64,000 nt of DNA. Source: an uncultured Bacteroides sp. (GTDB taxonomy: Bacteria > Bacteroidota > Bacteroidia > Bacteroidales > Bacteroidaceae). The stretch lies in NCBI GenBank assembly GCA_949300425.1, contig CASGED010000015.1:1-64000 (forward strand), given 5' to 3'. This document shows, piece by piece, positions 1 to 9,879 of this stretch. The notes under the pieces are model-generated. The model made no database searches, was not told where the DNA came from, and saw nothing but the letters and a program-made list of their open reading frames with translations. Each line of letters starts with the position of its first letter. Position 1 is the first letter of the stretch. The translations under genes and the position numbers were made by a program.

Positions 1-74
1 ACATCATCCAAACTCCACTCCTCTAAATTCGCACTCCATTGCCGATACTTTTATTTGAAGTTTTGCTGTTGTAA

Positions 75-866
75 ACCAGCAAACGGGCGGATAAGCCTTT
101 CGTTGCCGTGGATTGCGGCTCGTTGTCCGTTGCATTGACCTATTCCGCATTTTTCGGACACGAGAAAGGAGCGTTTACAGGTGCGGATGCAGCGAAAACA
201 GGATTTTTCCAAGAAGCCAACGGAGGAACGCTGTTTCTTGATGAAGTGGGCAATCTCCCGATTGAAACCCAACAAATGTTATTGAGAGCCATTCAGGAAA
301 AGAGATACCGACCAATCGGGGCAAAGGCAGACCGAACATTCAATGCGAGGATAATAGCCGCCACCAACGAGAATTTGAACAGATCCGTAACCGAAAAGCG
401 GTTTCGGCAGGATTTGCTATACCGTTTGCAGGACTTTACGATAACCGTTCCACCTCTCAGGGAGTGTCAAGATGACATCATGCCGTTGGCAGAGTTCTTT
501 CGGAAGCAAGCCAACAAAGAATTCAACCGTCAGACACAAGGCTTTGACAACTCTGCACGTACTGCGATACTATTCAACAAGTGGTCGGGCAACGTCCGTG
601 AACTCAGGCAGAAGGTACGTGCAGCCGTATTGTTGGCGGAGCATGAACTCATATGTAGAGAAGATTTGGAACTCGGCAATACACGGGAATACTACTATCC
701 TTTATCCCTCAAAACAAACAAGAAAGAAGAAAAGAAACGCATTATCCAAGCCATAGAATACGCACGTGGCAATTATAGGGTAGCCGCTTATTTGTTAGAA
801 GTAAGTGTACCTACCCTATATCACAAGGTAAAACAACACAATATCAAGAGAAGAGACAAAGGATAG
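75..866 (+). pseudogene. 5'-truncated NtrC/RteB-like sigma-54 activator
   Basis: The frame opens just after a stop at 72-74 and reads straight into the middle of a sigma-54-dependent AAA+ activator: [15 protein letters not shown], the GAFTGA loop that contacts sigma-54, a Walker B-like [10 protein letters not shown], the arginine-finger region FRQDLLYRL and a C-terminal Fis-type HTH (about residues 215-255). The receiver domain and the Walker A P-loop are missing, so the product could not bind ATP normally. The remaining sequence resembles RteB-type response regulators of Bacteroides conjugative transposons (inference from remembered family features). No activator-like sequence is visible in any frame of bases 1-71. 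A GTG at 108 is the first plausible start. It is most likely a decayed remnant of a mobile-element regulator; a functional short protein is less likely. Confidence 0.6.
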
Positions 867-1156
867 TATTTTTCTTTTGAACAGTGGCAGTATCTCGGAT
901 AATTATACTACCTTTGCATACACAACGAGTTGCTAAGAAAGCATAGCTGAGCAGAATACAGCAACAAGAACAGTTGGCAAATCGTTACCTCAAAATCGGG
1001 TTATCTACCCAAAGTCCTTATTTTAAGGGAATAAGGAGATTATTCCAAAATTACAGAAAATATTTAGCTCATAGATAGTTCTGTATTCTATCTTTTCTAT
1101 TATCTTTGCCGCAAAGAATCATGTATTCATAACAAAATGACAGTGGAGGCATTGAT
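867..1156. other. Intergenic region with hairpins and -7 boxes
   Basis: No gene is seen in this 290-bp gap. It holds TACCTTTG at 909-916, a 7-bp inverted repeat GGAATAA/TTATTCC with a 5-nt loop (1028-1046), a second short hairpin AGATAG/CTATCT (1073-1093), and TATCTTTG at 1101-1108, the likely -7 box of the symporter gene that follows. The hairpins lack a T-run, so they are not convincing terminators. Confidence 0.5.
1101..1108 (+). promoter_or_regulatory. -7 box of the NSS symporter gene
   Basis: TATCTTTG matches the Bacteroides -7 consensus TAnnTTTG and lies about 50 nt before the ATG at 1157. No good -33 TTTG is seen 20 nt upstream. Confidence 0.5.
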
Positions 1157-2527
1157 ATGACGACAAAAAGCAACAGAGCAAACTTCGGCAGCAAATTGGG
1201 TGTAATTCTGGCTTCGGCCGGTTCGGCGGTAGGCTTAGGCAACATCTGGCGTTTCCCTTACGAAACCGGCAACCATGGGGGAGCAGCCTTTATACTTATA
1301 TATATAGGATGTGTGCTATTCTTCGGCATTCCTATTATGGTGGCCGAGTTCTCCATCGGCAGACATTCGCGTTCCAATACGGCACGAGCCTATCAGACAT
1401 TGGCGCCCGGTACCCCTTGGAAATGGGTAGGCCGCATGGGAGTGCTGGCCGGTTTCCTGATCTTGGGATATTACTCCGTGGTGGCGGGTTGGACGCTCGA
1501 CTACATTGTGCAGGCAGCTACCAATAGCTTTTCCGGACAATCGGCCGACGGATTTATCTCCTCTTTCAATAATTTTGTGCAGAATCCTTGGCGTCCCGTA
1601 TTTTGGACATTAGTGTTTATGCTGATGACACATTTTATTGTGGTGAAAGGAGTGGAGAAGGGTATCGAGAAGTCTTCGAAAATCATGATGCCGATGCTTT
1701 TCATTTTGCTTCTGGTGCTTGCAGCCTGTGCCATTTCGTTGCCGGGTGCAGGGAACGGGCTCAAATTCTTGCTACAGCCGGATTTCAGCAAGGTGGATGC
1801 CAATGTGCTATTGGGAGCAATGGGACAAGCCTTCTTCTCGCTCAGTTTAGGGATGGGGTGTCTCTGCACCTATGCGTCTTACTTCCGCAAGGACGTCAAC
1901 CTGCCTAAAACGGCCCTGAATGTCGGAGTGATAGATACGCTGGTGGCTGTTTTGTCCGGCTTTATCATCTTTCCCGCGGCTTTCTCGGTAGGCATACAGC
2001 CGGATGCCGGCCCCAGTTTGTTGTTTATCACCCTGCCCAATGTTTTCCAACAGGCTTTCGGCGGTCTTCCTTGGCTGGCAGTGCTTTTGTCCATCATGTT
2101 CTACGTGTTGTTGGCATTGGCCGCCCTTACCTCCACTATTTCCCTGCATGAAGTAGTGACTGCCTATCTGCACGAAGAATTCAACATGACGCGACGCAAG
2201 GCAGCTATTCTGGTGACCATCGGTTGCTCCATCCTGGGCATCTTGAGTTCGCTCTCGCTGGGCATAGGCAAGGAACTGACTCTCTTCGGGATGACCTTGT
2301 TTGACTTCTTCGACTACCTGACAGCTAAAATCATGCTTCCGTTAGGCGGTTTCTTCATCGCTATCTTTACGGGATGGTTCATGAACCGGCGTATCGTATG
2401 GAAAGAAGTCAGCAACAATGGCACGCTGAAAGTGTGGATATACCGTTCGTGGCTATTCTTGTTGAAGTTTGTGGCCCCGATAGGCATTGCGTTCATTTTC
2501 ATCAACGAATTGGGATTGCTGAAATAA
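1157..2527 (+). CDS. Sodium-dependent transporter, NSS/SNF family
   Basis: A 456-aa polytopic inner-membrane protein of the neurotransmitter:sodium symporter family (LeuT fold), which couples Na+ entry to uptake of amino acids or related amines. The family signature is present at residues 23-35 (SAVGLGNIWRFPY), where the unwound TM1 binds Na+ and substrate in known members. Many hydrophobic segments follow, roughly 11-12. The length is normal for bacterial NSS proteins. The ATG at 1157 is preceded by a GGAGG-like sequence. The substrate cannot be read from the sequence. The helix-hairpin-helix gene starts 9 nt downstream, so the two are probably co-transcribed. Confidence 0.9.
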   Translation: MTTKSNRANFGSKLGVILASAGSAVGLGNIWRFPYETGNHGGAAFILIYIGCVLFFGIPIMVAEFSIGRHSRSNTARAYQTLAPGTPWKWVGRMGVLAGFLILGYYSVVAGWTLDYIVQAATNSFSGQSADGFISSFNNFVQNPWRPVFWTLVFMLMTHFIVVKGVEKGIEKSSKIMMPMLFILLLVLAACAISLPGAGNGLKFLLQPDFSKVDANVLLGAMGQAFFSLSLGMGCLCTYASYFRKDVNLPKTALNVGVIDTLVAVLSGFIIFPAAFSVGIQPDAGPSLLFITLPNVFQQAFGGLPWLAVLLSIMFYVLLALAALTSTISLHEVVTAYLHEEFNMTRRKAAILVTIGCSILGILSSLSLGIGKELTLFGMTLFDFFDYLTAKIMLPLGGFFIAIFTGWFMNRRIVWKEVSNNGTLKVWIYRSWLFLLKFVAPIGIAFIFINELGLLK

Positions 2528-2536
2528 TCCGATGCC

Positions 2537-3484
2537 ATGCGTAAGTTGCCGCGCGCCTTTCTTTTCTTCTCACGGACTGAACGGAGAGGGCTTATCGTAT
2601 GGATGATACTCATTCTTCTTGTCATTCTCGTTGAGAAAATTTACAGCTATAGGCAAGCTCGAAGAACATTTACCGCCGAAGCGTTGGAGGCTCAAAAAGA
2701 AGCGGTAAAAGATTATCAGGCTTTCATCGCTTCTGTCCGGCAAAAAGAAAGCGAAGAAAAGAGGCGCCGGCAAAGTACGTGGTATTCTTCTCCGGGCGAG
2801 AACGCTCCGGTGCTGACGCTATTTGACCCGAATACAGCCGACTCGGCCACATTCCGCCAATTAGGACTGCCGGGTTGGATGGCACGCAACATTCTTCGCT
2901 ATCGGGAGAAAGGCGGCAAGTTCCGCCGTCCGGACGATTTCCGCAAAATCTATGGTTTAACCGAAGAACAATATCACGCTCTATCTCCCTACATCCGCAT
3001 TGCGCAAACAGACACGACACATGCCCGTCCGTCCCTCTTTCTCTCAGAAGCCCGAACCGACAGTTTTCCACAGAAAGCAGAGAAATACGCACCCGGAACT
3101 AAAATCGACTTAAACCGGGCAGACACCACCGAACTGAAAAAAATTCCCGGCATAGGGAGCGGCATCGCACGCCTCATTTGCAGTTATCGCCAACGCTTAG
3201 GAGGCTTCTACCACATCAGTCAACTAAGAGAAATCAACCTGAATGACAGCTTATTAACAGAATGGTTCACCATCGACACGACCGTCCTTGTGCGCATTCC
3301 CGTAAACCGTAGCGGCATCAACCGGTTGAATCGTCATCCTTACCTCAATTTCTACCAAGCTAAAGCTCTTGTAGAATATCGCAAAAAACACGGCCCGTTG
3401 AAAAATCTCAAGCCATTTGCACTCTATGAGGAATTTACCCAAGAAGATTTGAGGCGTATAGCCCGTTATCTGAGCTTTGAATAA
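2537..3484 (+). CDS. Membrane-anchored helix-hairpin-helix (ComEA-like) protein
   Basis: A 315-aa protein with one N-terminal transmembrane segment (about residues 18-36) and three ComEA-type helix-hairpin-helix units: about 97-150, about 188-235 (with KIPGIGSGIA, the classical hairpin), and about 262-305. HhH units bind DNA backbone without sequence preference. ComEA proteins act in DNA uptake, but in Bacteroidales these proteins are usually of unknown role, so a competence function is not claimed. It follows the symporter by 9 nt and converges on the M23 peptidase gene with only 3 nt between them. Confidence 0.8.
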   Translation: MRKLPRAFLFFSRTERRGLIVWMILILLVILVEKIYSYRQARRTFTAEALEAQKEAVKDYQAFIASVRQKESEEKRRRQSTWYSSPGENAPVLTLFDPNTADSATFRQLGLPGWMARNILRYREKGGKFRRPDDFRKIYGLTEEQYHALSPYIRIAQTDTTHARPSLFLSEARTDSFPQKAEKYAPGTKIDLNRADTTELKKIPGIGSGIARLICSYRQRLGGFYHISQLREINLNDSLLTEWFTIDTTVLVRIPVNRSGINRLNRHPYLNFYQAKALVEYRKKHGPLKNLKPFALYEEFTQEDLRRIARYLSFE

Positions 3485-3487
3485 GGT

Positions 3488-4456
3488 TTAATCCATCATC
3501 TTGCCATGATTGGCCGCCAGTTGTATCATGCGGTCATAATCCTCCGCGCTGAGATCCATAAAATAATAGTTGACGGGATTCACCACACGCCCTTTGACGT
3601 GAACCTCGTAATGCAGGTGAGGCCCGGTGCTCTTGCCCGTATTGCCCACGGCGCCTATCACTTCGCCACGCACTACCTTACGCCCCACTTTGGTATGATA
3701 GTCACTGAGATGGGCGTATACGGTCTGATAGCCAAAGCCGTGGTCGATGACAATCGTCTTGCCATAACCGGTTTGCCAGCCTACCTTTATCACCGTGCCA
3801 TCGCCCGTGGCATAGACATCGGTGCCGATGGAAGCCGAGAAGTCCATGCCCGCATGAAACTTGGTCGTGCCATAAATGGGGTCTACACGTGTGCCGTATC
3901 CGGAAGCCGTTTTCTTCAGGTCCTTGTTGGAAATAGGCTGAATAGCGGGGATGCAACGGAGCATCTCGTCGTGGTTCTTGCACATTTCCACCACTTCATC
4001 AAAAGAATTGGATTGGATGTAAAGTTGCTTGGTAAGCGCATCCAGCTTCTGCGTGGTGTTTATCACCAAGTCGGCATTGGCCATATCCTTCAGATGTTCA
4101 TACCGGTTAGTGCCTCCGTACCCTGCCTGGCGGATGGCGGAAGGAATAGGGTCGGCCATGAAGATGACCCGATAGAGATTGTCATCGCGCTGCTGGATGT
4201 CCTGCAACACCGCCATTGCTTCGTCCATGCGGCGAGAGAGCACGTTGTATTGGGCCTGCAACTGGCTGTTCTCCGCCCGCAATTCTTTCTCCGAAGGCGA
4301 GCCGAATATCAATAAAAGCACAATGACACTGCCTGCCCACAAGCCCATGCCGATGAACAAACGGCGCAGATAACTCATGATGCGCTGCCGCACAGTGGGG
4401 TAGATGCGGTCGTAGGTCTGCGTCTGAGGATTATAGATATAGTAAACTTTACGCAT
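3488..4456 (-). CDS. M23 (LytM) family metallopeptidase
   Basis: A 322-aa peptidoglycan endopeptidase candidate. It has a short cytoplasmic N-terminus, one TM segment (about 35-52), a coiled region (about 58-90) and a C-terminal LytM domain. Zinc ligands are visible: H201 and D205 in HAGMD, and H282 in HLHYE, with H249 and H280 also in place, so the site looks intact and active. The architecture resembles Bacteroidales M23 proteins that trim cell-wall crosslinks or act as envelope scaffolds. It is divergent from alaS; its promoter overlaps the alaS promoter region (see 4488-4495). Confidence 0.9.
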   Translation of the reverse strand: MRKVYYIYNPQTQTYDRIYPTVRQRIMSYLRRLFIGMGLWAGSVIVLLLIFGSPSEKELRAENSQLQAQYNVLSRRMDEAMAVLQDIQQRDDNLYRVIFMADPIPSAIRQAGYGGTNRYEHLKDMANADLVINTTQKLDALTKQLYIQSNSFDEVVEMCKNHDEMLRCIPAIQPISNKDLKKTASGYGTRVDPIYGTTKFHAGMDFSASIGTDVYATGDGTVIKVGWQTGYGKTIVIDHGFGYQTVYAHLSDYHTKVGRKVVRGEVIGAVGNTGKSTGPHLHYEVHVKGRVVNPVNYYFMDLSAEDYDRMIQLAANHGKMMD

Positions 4457-4487
4457 GTTTTTGGAAATATTTCGGTGGTCGATGCGG

Positions 4488-4495
4488 CAAAAGTA
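4488..4495 (-). promoter_or_regulatory. -7 box of the M23 gene
   Basis: On the minus strand this reads TACTTTTG, a match to TAnnTTTG, about 32 nt before the M23 start. It lies only 12 nt from the alaS -7 box on the other strand, so the two divergent promoters share sequence. Confidence 0.5.
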
Positions 4496-4507
4496 ATAAA
4501 AACAAGC

Positions 4508-4515
4508 TATCTTTG
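4508..4515 (+). promoter_or_regulatory. -7 box of alaS
   Basis: TATCTTTG matches TAnnTTTG and ends 37 nt before the ATG at 4553. Confidence 0.55.
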
Positions 4516-4552
4516 CGCAGATTTTTGAGTTTTTAAGTTATTGATAGTATAT

Positions 4553-7171
4553 ATGTTGACTGCAAACGAAATCAGAGACTCGTTCAAGAGTTTCTTCGAG
4601 AGCAAAGGACACCACATCGTCCCCTCGGCTCCCATGGTTATTAAAGACGACCCGACGTTGATGTTCACCAACGCAGGCATGAACCAATTCAAAGACATCA
4701 TCTTAGGCAATCACCCGGCTAAATACAAACGGGTAGCCGACTCGCAAAAGTGCCTTCGCGTCAGCGGCAAGCACAACGACCTGGAGGAAGTGGGGCACGA
4801 CACCTACCACCATACCATGTTCGAAATGCTGGGCAACTGGTCCTTTGGCGACTATTTCAAGAAAGAAGCCATCTCCTGGGCATGGGAATACCTGGTGGAT
4901 GTATTGAAAATCAACCCTGCCAATCTGTATGCCACGGTATTCGAAGGCAGCCCCGAAGAAGGCCTGAGCCGCGATGACGAGGCCGCTTCCTATTGGGAGC
5001 AGTTCTTACCGAAAGACCATATTATCAATGGTAACAAGCACGACAACTTTTGGGAGATGGGCGACACGGGTCCCTGCGGGCCTTGCTCGGAGATACACAT
5101 CGACCTCCGCTCTGAAGAAGAGAAGAAGCAAATCCCCGGACGTGACATGGTGAACCATGACCATCCGCAAGTCATCGAAATATGGAACTTAGTGTTCATG
5201 CAATACAACCGCAAGGCAGATGGTTCATTAGAGCCACTGCCCGCCAAGGTAATAGACACCGGCATGGGCTTCGAACGCCTCTGCATGACCCTGCAAGGCA
5301 AGACGTCCAACTATGACACCGATGTTTTCCAGCCTCTTATCCAGGCCATCGCCATCATGTCAGGATCCAAATATGGCGAGGAGCCGCAAAAGGACGTAGC
5401 CATGCGTGTCATTGCCGACCACATCCGCACCATCGCTTTCTCCATTACCGACGGACAACTGCCCAGCAACGCCAAGGCCGGTTACGTCATCCGCCGTATC
5501 TTGCGCCGTGCCGTTCGTTATGGCTATACGTTCTTGGGGCAGAAGCAAGCCTTCATGTACAAGTTGTTGCCGGTGCTGATTGAAGACATGGGGACGGCAT
5601 ATCCCGAACTGAACGCGCAGAAAGAACTGATAGGAAAGGTTATCAAGGAAGAAGAAGAAGCTTTTCTCCGCACCTTGGAGACGGGCATCCGCCTCTTGGA
5701 AAAGACCATTGCCGAAGCCAAAGCCGCCGGAAGAACTGAAATCAGCGGCAAGGACGCCTTTACGCTGTACGACACCTTTGGTTTCCCCTTGGACTTGACC
5801 GAGTTAATCCTTCGCGAAAACGGCATGACCGCGAACACAAAGGAATTCGATGCCGAGATGCAGCAACAGAAGCAACGTGCCCGCAATGCCGCCGCCGTTG
5901 AAACAGGCGACTGGATCACCTTGAAAGAAGGAACCACCGAATTTGTAGGCTACGACTATACGGAGTATGAAACGAGCATCCTGCGCTATCGCCAGGTGAA
6001 GCAGAAAAACCAGACGCTGTATCAGATTGTATTGGACAAGACACCCTTCTATGCCGAAAGCGGTGGCCAGGTAGGCGATACGGGCGTATTGGTCAACGAG
6101 TTTGAGACCATCGAAGTAATTGACACCAAGAAAGAAAACAACCTTCCCATCCACCTCACCAAGAAGTTGCCCGAGCACTTGGACGCTCCGATGATGGCGT
6201 GTGTGGATACGGACAAACGGGCCGCTTGCGCCGCCAACCACTCGTGCACGCACTTGCTGGACGAGGCTTTGCGCACCGTATTGGGCGACCATGTAGAGCA
6301 GAAAGGCTCACTGGTTACTCCCGACTCGTTGCGTTTCGACTTCTCTCACTTCCAGAAGGTGACGGATGAGGAAATCCGCAAGGTAGAACACTTGGTCAAC
6401 GCCAAGATTCGCGCCAATATTCCTTTGCAGGAATACCGCAACATCCCCATTGAGGAAGCCAAGCAACTGGGAGCCATCGCCCTTTTTGGCGAGAAATACG
6501 GCGACCATGTACGTGTCATTCAGTTCGGTTCGTCCATCGAGTTCTGCGGAGGTACCCATGTGGCCGCTACAGGGAACATTGGTATGGTGAAAATTATCTC
6601 GGAAAGTTCCGTAGCCGCCGGCGTACGCCGTATCGAGGCATACACAGGCGCCAGGGTAGAAGAGATGATGGACAGCCTGCAAGACTCCCTGCGCGACTTG
6701 AAGGCTCTCTTCAACAACGCCCCTGACCTGAGCGGTACCATCCGTCGGTACATTGAGGAGAACGCCGGGCTGAAGAAGCAGGTGGAAGAATTCATGAAGG
6801 AAAAGGAAGCCCAGTTGAAAGACAGACTCCTGCAAAGCGTCAAAGACGTGAACGGCGTGAAACTCATCAAGTTCTGCGCGCCTTTGCCCGCCGAAACCGT
6901 TAAGAACGTGGCTTTCCAGCTTCGCGGACAGTTGACGGAAAATCTGTTCTTCGTGGCAGGTACCGTATTCGAGGGCAAGCCCATGCTGACCGTGATGCTG
7001 AGCGACAACCTCGTAGCGACCGGATTGAAAGCGGGTGCTTTGGTGAAGGAAGCCGCCAAACTGATACAAGGCGGCGGAGGCGGACAACCTCACTTCGCTA
7101 CGGCCGGCGGTAAGAATCCTGACGGATTGAATGCCGCGGTAGATAAGATTGTGGAGTTAGCGGGCATCTGA
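4553..7171 (+). CDS. alaS: Alanine--tRNA ligase
   Basis: An 872-aa cytoplasmic enzyme that charges tRNA-Ala and clears mischarged tRNA. The N-terminal class II catalytic core is intact. The editing domain carries the zinc/active-site motifs HSCTHLL and [10 protein letters not shown]. The C-terminal DHHA1 region ends in the glycine-rich [14 protein letters not shown]. Length is normal for the family (about 870-880). An in-frame TTG at 4541 would extend the protein by four residues, but the ATG at 4553, starting [11 protein letters not shown], matches the usual beginning of the family. A strong terminator follows. Confidence 0.97.
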   Translation: MLTANEIRDSFKSFFESKGHHIVPSAPMVIKDDPTLMFTNAGMNQFKDIILGNHPAKYKRVADSQKCLRVSGKHNDLEEVGHDTYHHTMFEMLGNWSFGDYFKKEAISWAWEYLVDVLKINPANLYATVFEGSPEEGLSRDDEAASYWEQFLPKDHIINGNKHDNFWEMGDTGPCGPCSEIHIDLRSEEEKKQIPGRDMVNHDHPQVIEIWNLVFMQYNRKADGSLEPLPAKVIDTGMGFERLCMTLQGKTSNYDTDVFQPLIQAIAIMSGSKYGEEPQKDVAMRVIADHIRTIAFSITDGQLPSNAKAGYVIRRILRRAVRYGYTFLGQKQAFMYKLLPVLIEDMGTAYPELNAQKELIGKVIKEEEEAFLRTLETGIRLLEKTIAEAKAAGRTEISGKDAFTLYDTFGFPLDLTELILRENGMTANTKEFDAEMQQQKQRARNAAAVETGDWITLKEGTTEFVGYDYTEYETSILRYRQVKQKNQTLYQIVLDKTPFYAESGGQVGDTGVLVNEFETIEVIDTKKENNLPIHLTKKLPEHLDAPMMACVDTDKRAACAANHSCTHLLDEALRTVLGDHVEQKGSLVTPDSLRFDFSHFQKVTDEEIRKVEHLVNAKIRANIPLQEYRNIPIEEAKQLGAIALFGEKYGDHVRVIQFGSSIEFCGGTHVAATGNIGMVKIISESSVAAGVRRIEAYTGARVEEMMDSLQDSLRDLKALFNNAPDLSGTIRRYIEENAGLKKQVEEFMKEKEAQLKDRLLQSVKDVNGVKLIKFCAPLPAETVKNVAFQLRGQLTENLFFVAGTVFEGKPMLTVMLSDNLVATGLKAGALVKEAAKLIQGGGGGQPHFATAGGKNPDGLNAAVDKIVELAGI

Positions 7172-7202
7172 TTGAAAGGATGAAGTAATCATATACCCCT
7201 AT

Positions 7203-7240
7203 AAGGCTCAGGGCTGTCTGTTCCCCTGAGCCTTTATTTT
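7203..7240 (+). terminator. Rho-independent terminator of alaS
   Basis: An 11-bp perfect stem AAGGCTCAGGG (7203-7213) / CCCTGAGCCTT (7224-7234) with a 10-nt loop is followed by TATTTT. It lies 32 nt after the alaS stop. Confidence 0.85.
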
Positions 7241-7402
7241 CATAACGAGATTTCCCGTCGTATTCTCCAGTGCTCCCGACATGCAACTCAAACCACTACA
7301 AATCAACCGTTTGCGTCCCATTCCCATTGCAATTTTATTTAGAAAGCGAACAAATTAGTACAAAATAGGGCTAAAAGCGTTACAACTAAATGGGAAAAGC
7401 AT

Positions 7403-7410
7403 TACATTTG
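7403..7410 (+). promoter_or_regulatory. -7 box of the ferredoxin gene
   Basis: TACATTTG matches TAnnTTTG, 40 nt before the ATG at 7451. No clear -33 TTTG is seen at the expected distance. Confidence 0.55.
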
Positions 7411-7450
7411 TCCCCGTAATTAGTACTAATCATTTAAAACTTAGAAGAAA

Positions 7451-7621
7451 ATGGCTTACGTAATTAGTGACGATTGTATTGCTTGCGGAACTTGTATTGA
7501 CGAGTGTCCGGTAGGCGCTATCTCTGAAGGTGACAAGTATTCTATCGACCCCGAGGCTTGCACAGAGTGCGGTACTTGCGCAGATGTTTGTCCTTCTGAG
7601 GCTATCCATCCGGGAGCATAA
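7451..7621 (+). CDS. 2[4Fe-4S] ferredoxin
   Basis: A 56-aa clostridial-type ferredoxin, a soluble low-potential electron carrier typical of anaerobes. The two cluster motifs are complete: CIACGTCIDECP (residues 9-20) and CTECGTCADVCP (residues 37-48), each CxxCxxCxxxCP, related by the family's internal duplication. It is a single-gene unit with its own -7 box upstream and a strong terminator after the stop. Partner enzymes such as pyruvate:ferredoxin oxidoreductase are not in the window. Confidence 0.95.
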   Translation: MAYVISDDCIACGTCIDECPVGAISEGDKYSIDPEACTECGTCADVCPSEAIHPGA

Positions 7622-7650
7622 ATACAATTTTTAAAGGGTTAAACAAAGGA

Positions 7651-7688
7651 AAAAGGGATGTGCCGGGGGGCGCATCCCTTTTCTTTTG
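7651..7688. terminator. Bidirectional terminator between ferredoxin and mscS
   Basis: A long stem AAAAGGGATGTGCC / GGCGCATCCCTTTT (one G-T pair) with a short G loop is followed by TTCTTTTG on the plus strand. A-rich sequence before the stem gives a T-run on the minus strand. It sits between two convergent genes, so it can end both transcripts. Confidence 0.85.
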
Positions 7689-7702
7689 TATTCTTGTCAC
7701 AA

Positions 7703-8560
7703 TCAGTCTTTCGCCTGATGTACCGTCAGTTGCGGGAACGGGAAGCCGATGCCTTTTGCATTAAATTCAGCGTAGATGCGCTTGTTCATGTCGAAATACA
7801 CGCTCCAATAGTCGGCGTTCTTCACCCAGACGCGGACGGTGACGTTCACGCTACTGTCGGCCAAGGCATGCAAGGCAACAAACGGAGCAGGTTCGGTGAG
7901 GATGCGCTTGTCGGCGGCCACCAGGTCGCGGACGGTGCGCTCCACCAAGTCGTAGTCTGTGTTATATTCTACACCAATGGTCCAATCCACCCGGCGAAGC
8001 TCCTCGCGGCTGTAGTTGATGACCGTACCGCTGCTCAAGGCGCCGTTAGGAATGTAAATCACCTTGTTGTCGAAGGTAGTAAGGATGGTGTGGAAGATTT
8101 GTATCTCGCGCACCGTACCCGTCTCTCCCTGGCTTTCGATGACATCGCCCACTTTGTAGGGACGGAACAGCAGCACGATGAGGCCTCCGGCGAAGTTCTG
8201 CAAGTTGCCTGACAAAGCCATACCCACGGCCACACCGGCCGATGCCAATAAGGCGGCAAACGAAGTGGTCTCTACGCCCAGCTTGCTGATGACGGCCACG
8301 ATGAGCAACACGGTCAGCAGGATGCTCACCAGGCTCTTGACAAAGCTCTGTATGCTGGGGTCGACCTTGCGGCGCGCCAGGATGCGGGCCACTAATTTAT
8401 TAAGGAATGAGATGATGATGCGTCCGACAACGAAGATGAGAGCGGCGGCCAACAGGTGGCTTCCTGCTTCCACACCCCAGTCCCAGAAACTCTGCATCAG
8501 TTTCTCCAATTTCGTTAAGTCCGTGCCGGAGGGTTCGGCGGCTAATAAGAATGATAACAT
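7703..8560 (-). CDS. mscS: Small-conductance mechanosensitive channel, MscS family
   Basis: A 285-aa inner-membrane channel that releases solutes on osmotic downshock. It has an N-terminal helix and three TM segments (about 30-50, 72-92, 98-130), the pore-lining TM3 with the Gly/Ala pattern GVAVGMALSGNLQNFAGG, and then the beta domain (KVGDVIE) and C-terminal alpha/beta vestibule. Length matches E. coli MscS (286 aa). It starts 17 nt after thrC, so it is the last gene of the threonine operon by position; the functional link is not obvious. Confidence 0.93.
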   Translation of the reverse strand: MLSFLLAAEPSGTDLTKLEKLMQSFWDWGVEAGSHLLAAALIFVVGRIIISFLNKLVARILARRKVDPSIQSFVKSLVSILLTVLLIVAVISKLGVETTSFAALLASAGVAVGMALSGNLQNFAGGLIVLLFRPYKVGDVIESQGETGTVREIQIFHTILTTFDNKVIYIPNGALSSGTVINYSREELRRVDWTIGVEYNTDYDLVERTVRDLVAADKRILTEPAPFVALHALADSSVNVTVRVWVKNADYWSVYFDMNKRIYAEFNAKGIGFPFPQLTVHQAKD

Positions 8561-8577
8561 ATTTACTCTTTATGTAT

Positions 8578-9879
8578 TTAGCGGGTTAATAAATAGTGTT
8601 TGAAGTCGGCAAAGTCTTTCGGCAGAGGCACGCTTTGCTTCTCGCCCTGCATGAAGGCTTGCAGCTTGGCGGGTATGGCAATTGGCTCGCCGATAATGCG
8701 CTCCACCGTGTCCTTGAACTTGGCGGGATGGGCGGTCTCCAGGAAGATGCCTTCTTCGCCCGGACGCAGTCCTTCGGCCAAGGCACGATAGCCGCATGCG
8801 CCGTGAGGGTCGAGCAGATAACGGTGCCGCTGCCACGTCTGCCGCATGGTGTCGGCTATCTGTTCGTCCGTATAAGTGGCGCCGCTGATGTCGGCGCAGA
8901 TGGCCGCGTGGCTTTCGCCGTAGAGGTCGAGCACACGGGCGAAGTTGCTCGGCGCGCCTACGTCCATGGCGTTGGCGATGGTGGCGATGGAAGGACGGGG
9001 AGTGTAGACGCCCGTCTGCAGGTATTGGTAGAACACGTCGTTGCGGTTGTTGGCGGCGATGAAGCGGCGGACGGGCAGTCCCATGCGCTTGCCGAAGAGG
9101 CCCGCCGTGATGTTGCCGAAGTTACCGCTGGGCACGCATATTACTACTTTGTCCGCTTTGCCCTCCCGTTTCAGTTGGGCGTAGGAGTAGAAGTAGTAGA
9201 AGGCTTGCGGAAGGAAGCGGGCTACGTTGATGGAATTGGCGCTGGTGAGCTGCATGTGGGCGTTCAGTTCCTTATCCATGAAGGCGGACTTCACCAACGC
9301 CTGACAGTCGTCGAACGTGCCGTCCACCTCGATGGCGGTGATGTTCCGTCCCAGGGTGGTGAACTGCTTCTCCTGTATCTCGCTGACCTTTCCCATGGGG
9401 TAGAGCACATAGACGTGAATGCCTTCCACGCCGAGGAAGCCGTTGGCCACGGCACTGCCCGTGTCGCCCGAAGTGGCTACCAATACATTTACCTGCTTCT
9501 TGCCTTCCTTGCGGATGAAGTAGCCCAGCAACCGGGCCATGAAGCGGGCGCCCACGTCCTTGAAGGCGAGCGTAGGTCCGTGGAAGAGTTCGAGCGACCA
9601 GATGTGTTCGCTCACGGGCACCAAAGGCGTATCAAACTGAAGGGTATCATATACGATGTCCTTCAACGTGCCGGCGGGAATGTCCTCGCCGAAGAAGGCG
9701 TCGGCCACACGGTAGGCTATCTCTTGGAAACTGAGCCGGTCCATGTCCGCGTAGAAGCTCTCCGGCAACGTTTTGATGCGGTCGGGCATGTAGAGGCCTT
9801 TGTCGGCGGCCAGTCCTTTTACCACGGCGTCTTCCAGGCTGACGCCGCTTTCTTGCTTGTTCGTACTATAGTATCTCAT
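8578..9879 (-). CDS. thrC: Threonine synthase
   Basis: A 433-aa PLP enzyme (fold type II) that turns O-phosphohomoserine into threonine and phosphate. The PLP lysine is K107 in GPTLAFKDVGARF. The phosphate/PLP-binding SGDTGSAVANGF and the N-terminal YYSTN typical of the long threonine synthases are present. Its ATG overlaps the stop codon of the upstream kinase gene by 4 nt (ATGA), which points to translational coupling. Its substrate is made by the product of that upstream gene. Confidence 0.97.
   Translation of the reverse strand: MRYYSTNKQESGVSLEDAVVKGLAADKGLYMPDRIKTLPESFYADMDRLSFQEIAYRVADAFFGEDIPAGTLKDIVYDTLQFDTPLVPVSEHIWSLELFHGPTLAFKDVGARFMARLLGYFIRKEGKKQVNVLVATSGDTGSAVANGFLGVEGIHVYVLYPMGKVSEIQEKQFTTLGRNITAIEVDGTFDDCQALVKSAFMDKELNAHMQLTSANSINVARFLPQAFYYFYSYAQLKREGKADKVVICVPSGNFGNITAGLFGKRMGLPVRRFIAANNRNDVFYQYLQTGVYTPRPSIATIANAMDVGAPSNFARVLDLYGESHAAICADISGATYTDEQIADTMRQTWQRHRYLLDPHGACGYRALAEGLRPGEEGIFLETAHPAKFKDTVERIIGEPIAIPAKLQAFMQGEKQSVPLPKDFADFKHYLLTR

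Noticed and set aside
3506..4315. 269-aa open frame antisense to the M23 peptidase
   Set aside because: A shadow; zinc ligands and TM segment are on the minus strand.
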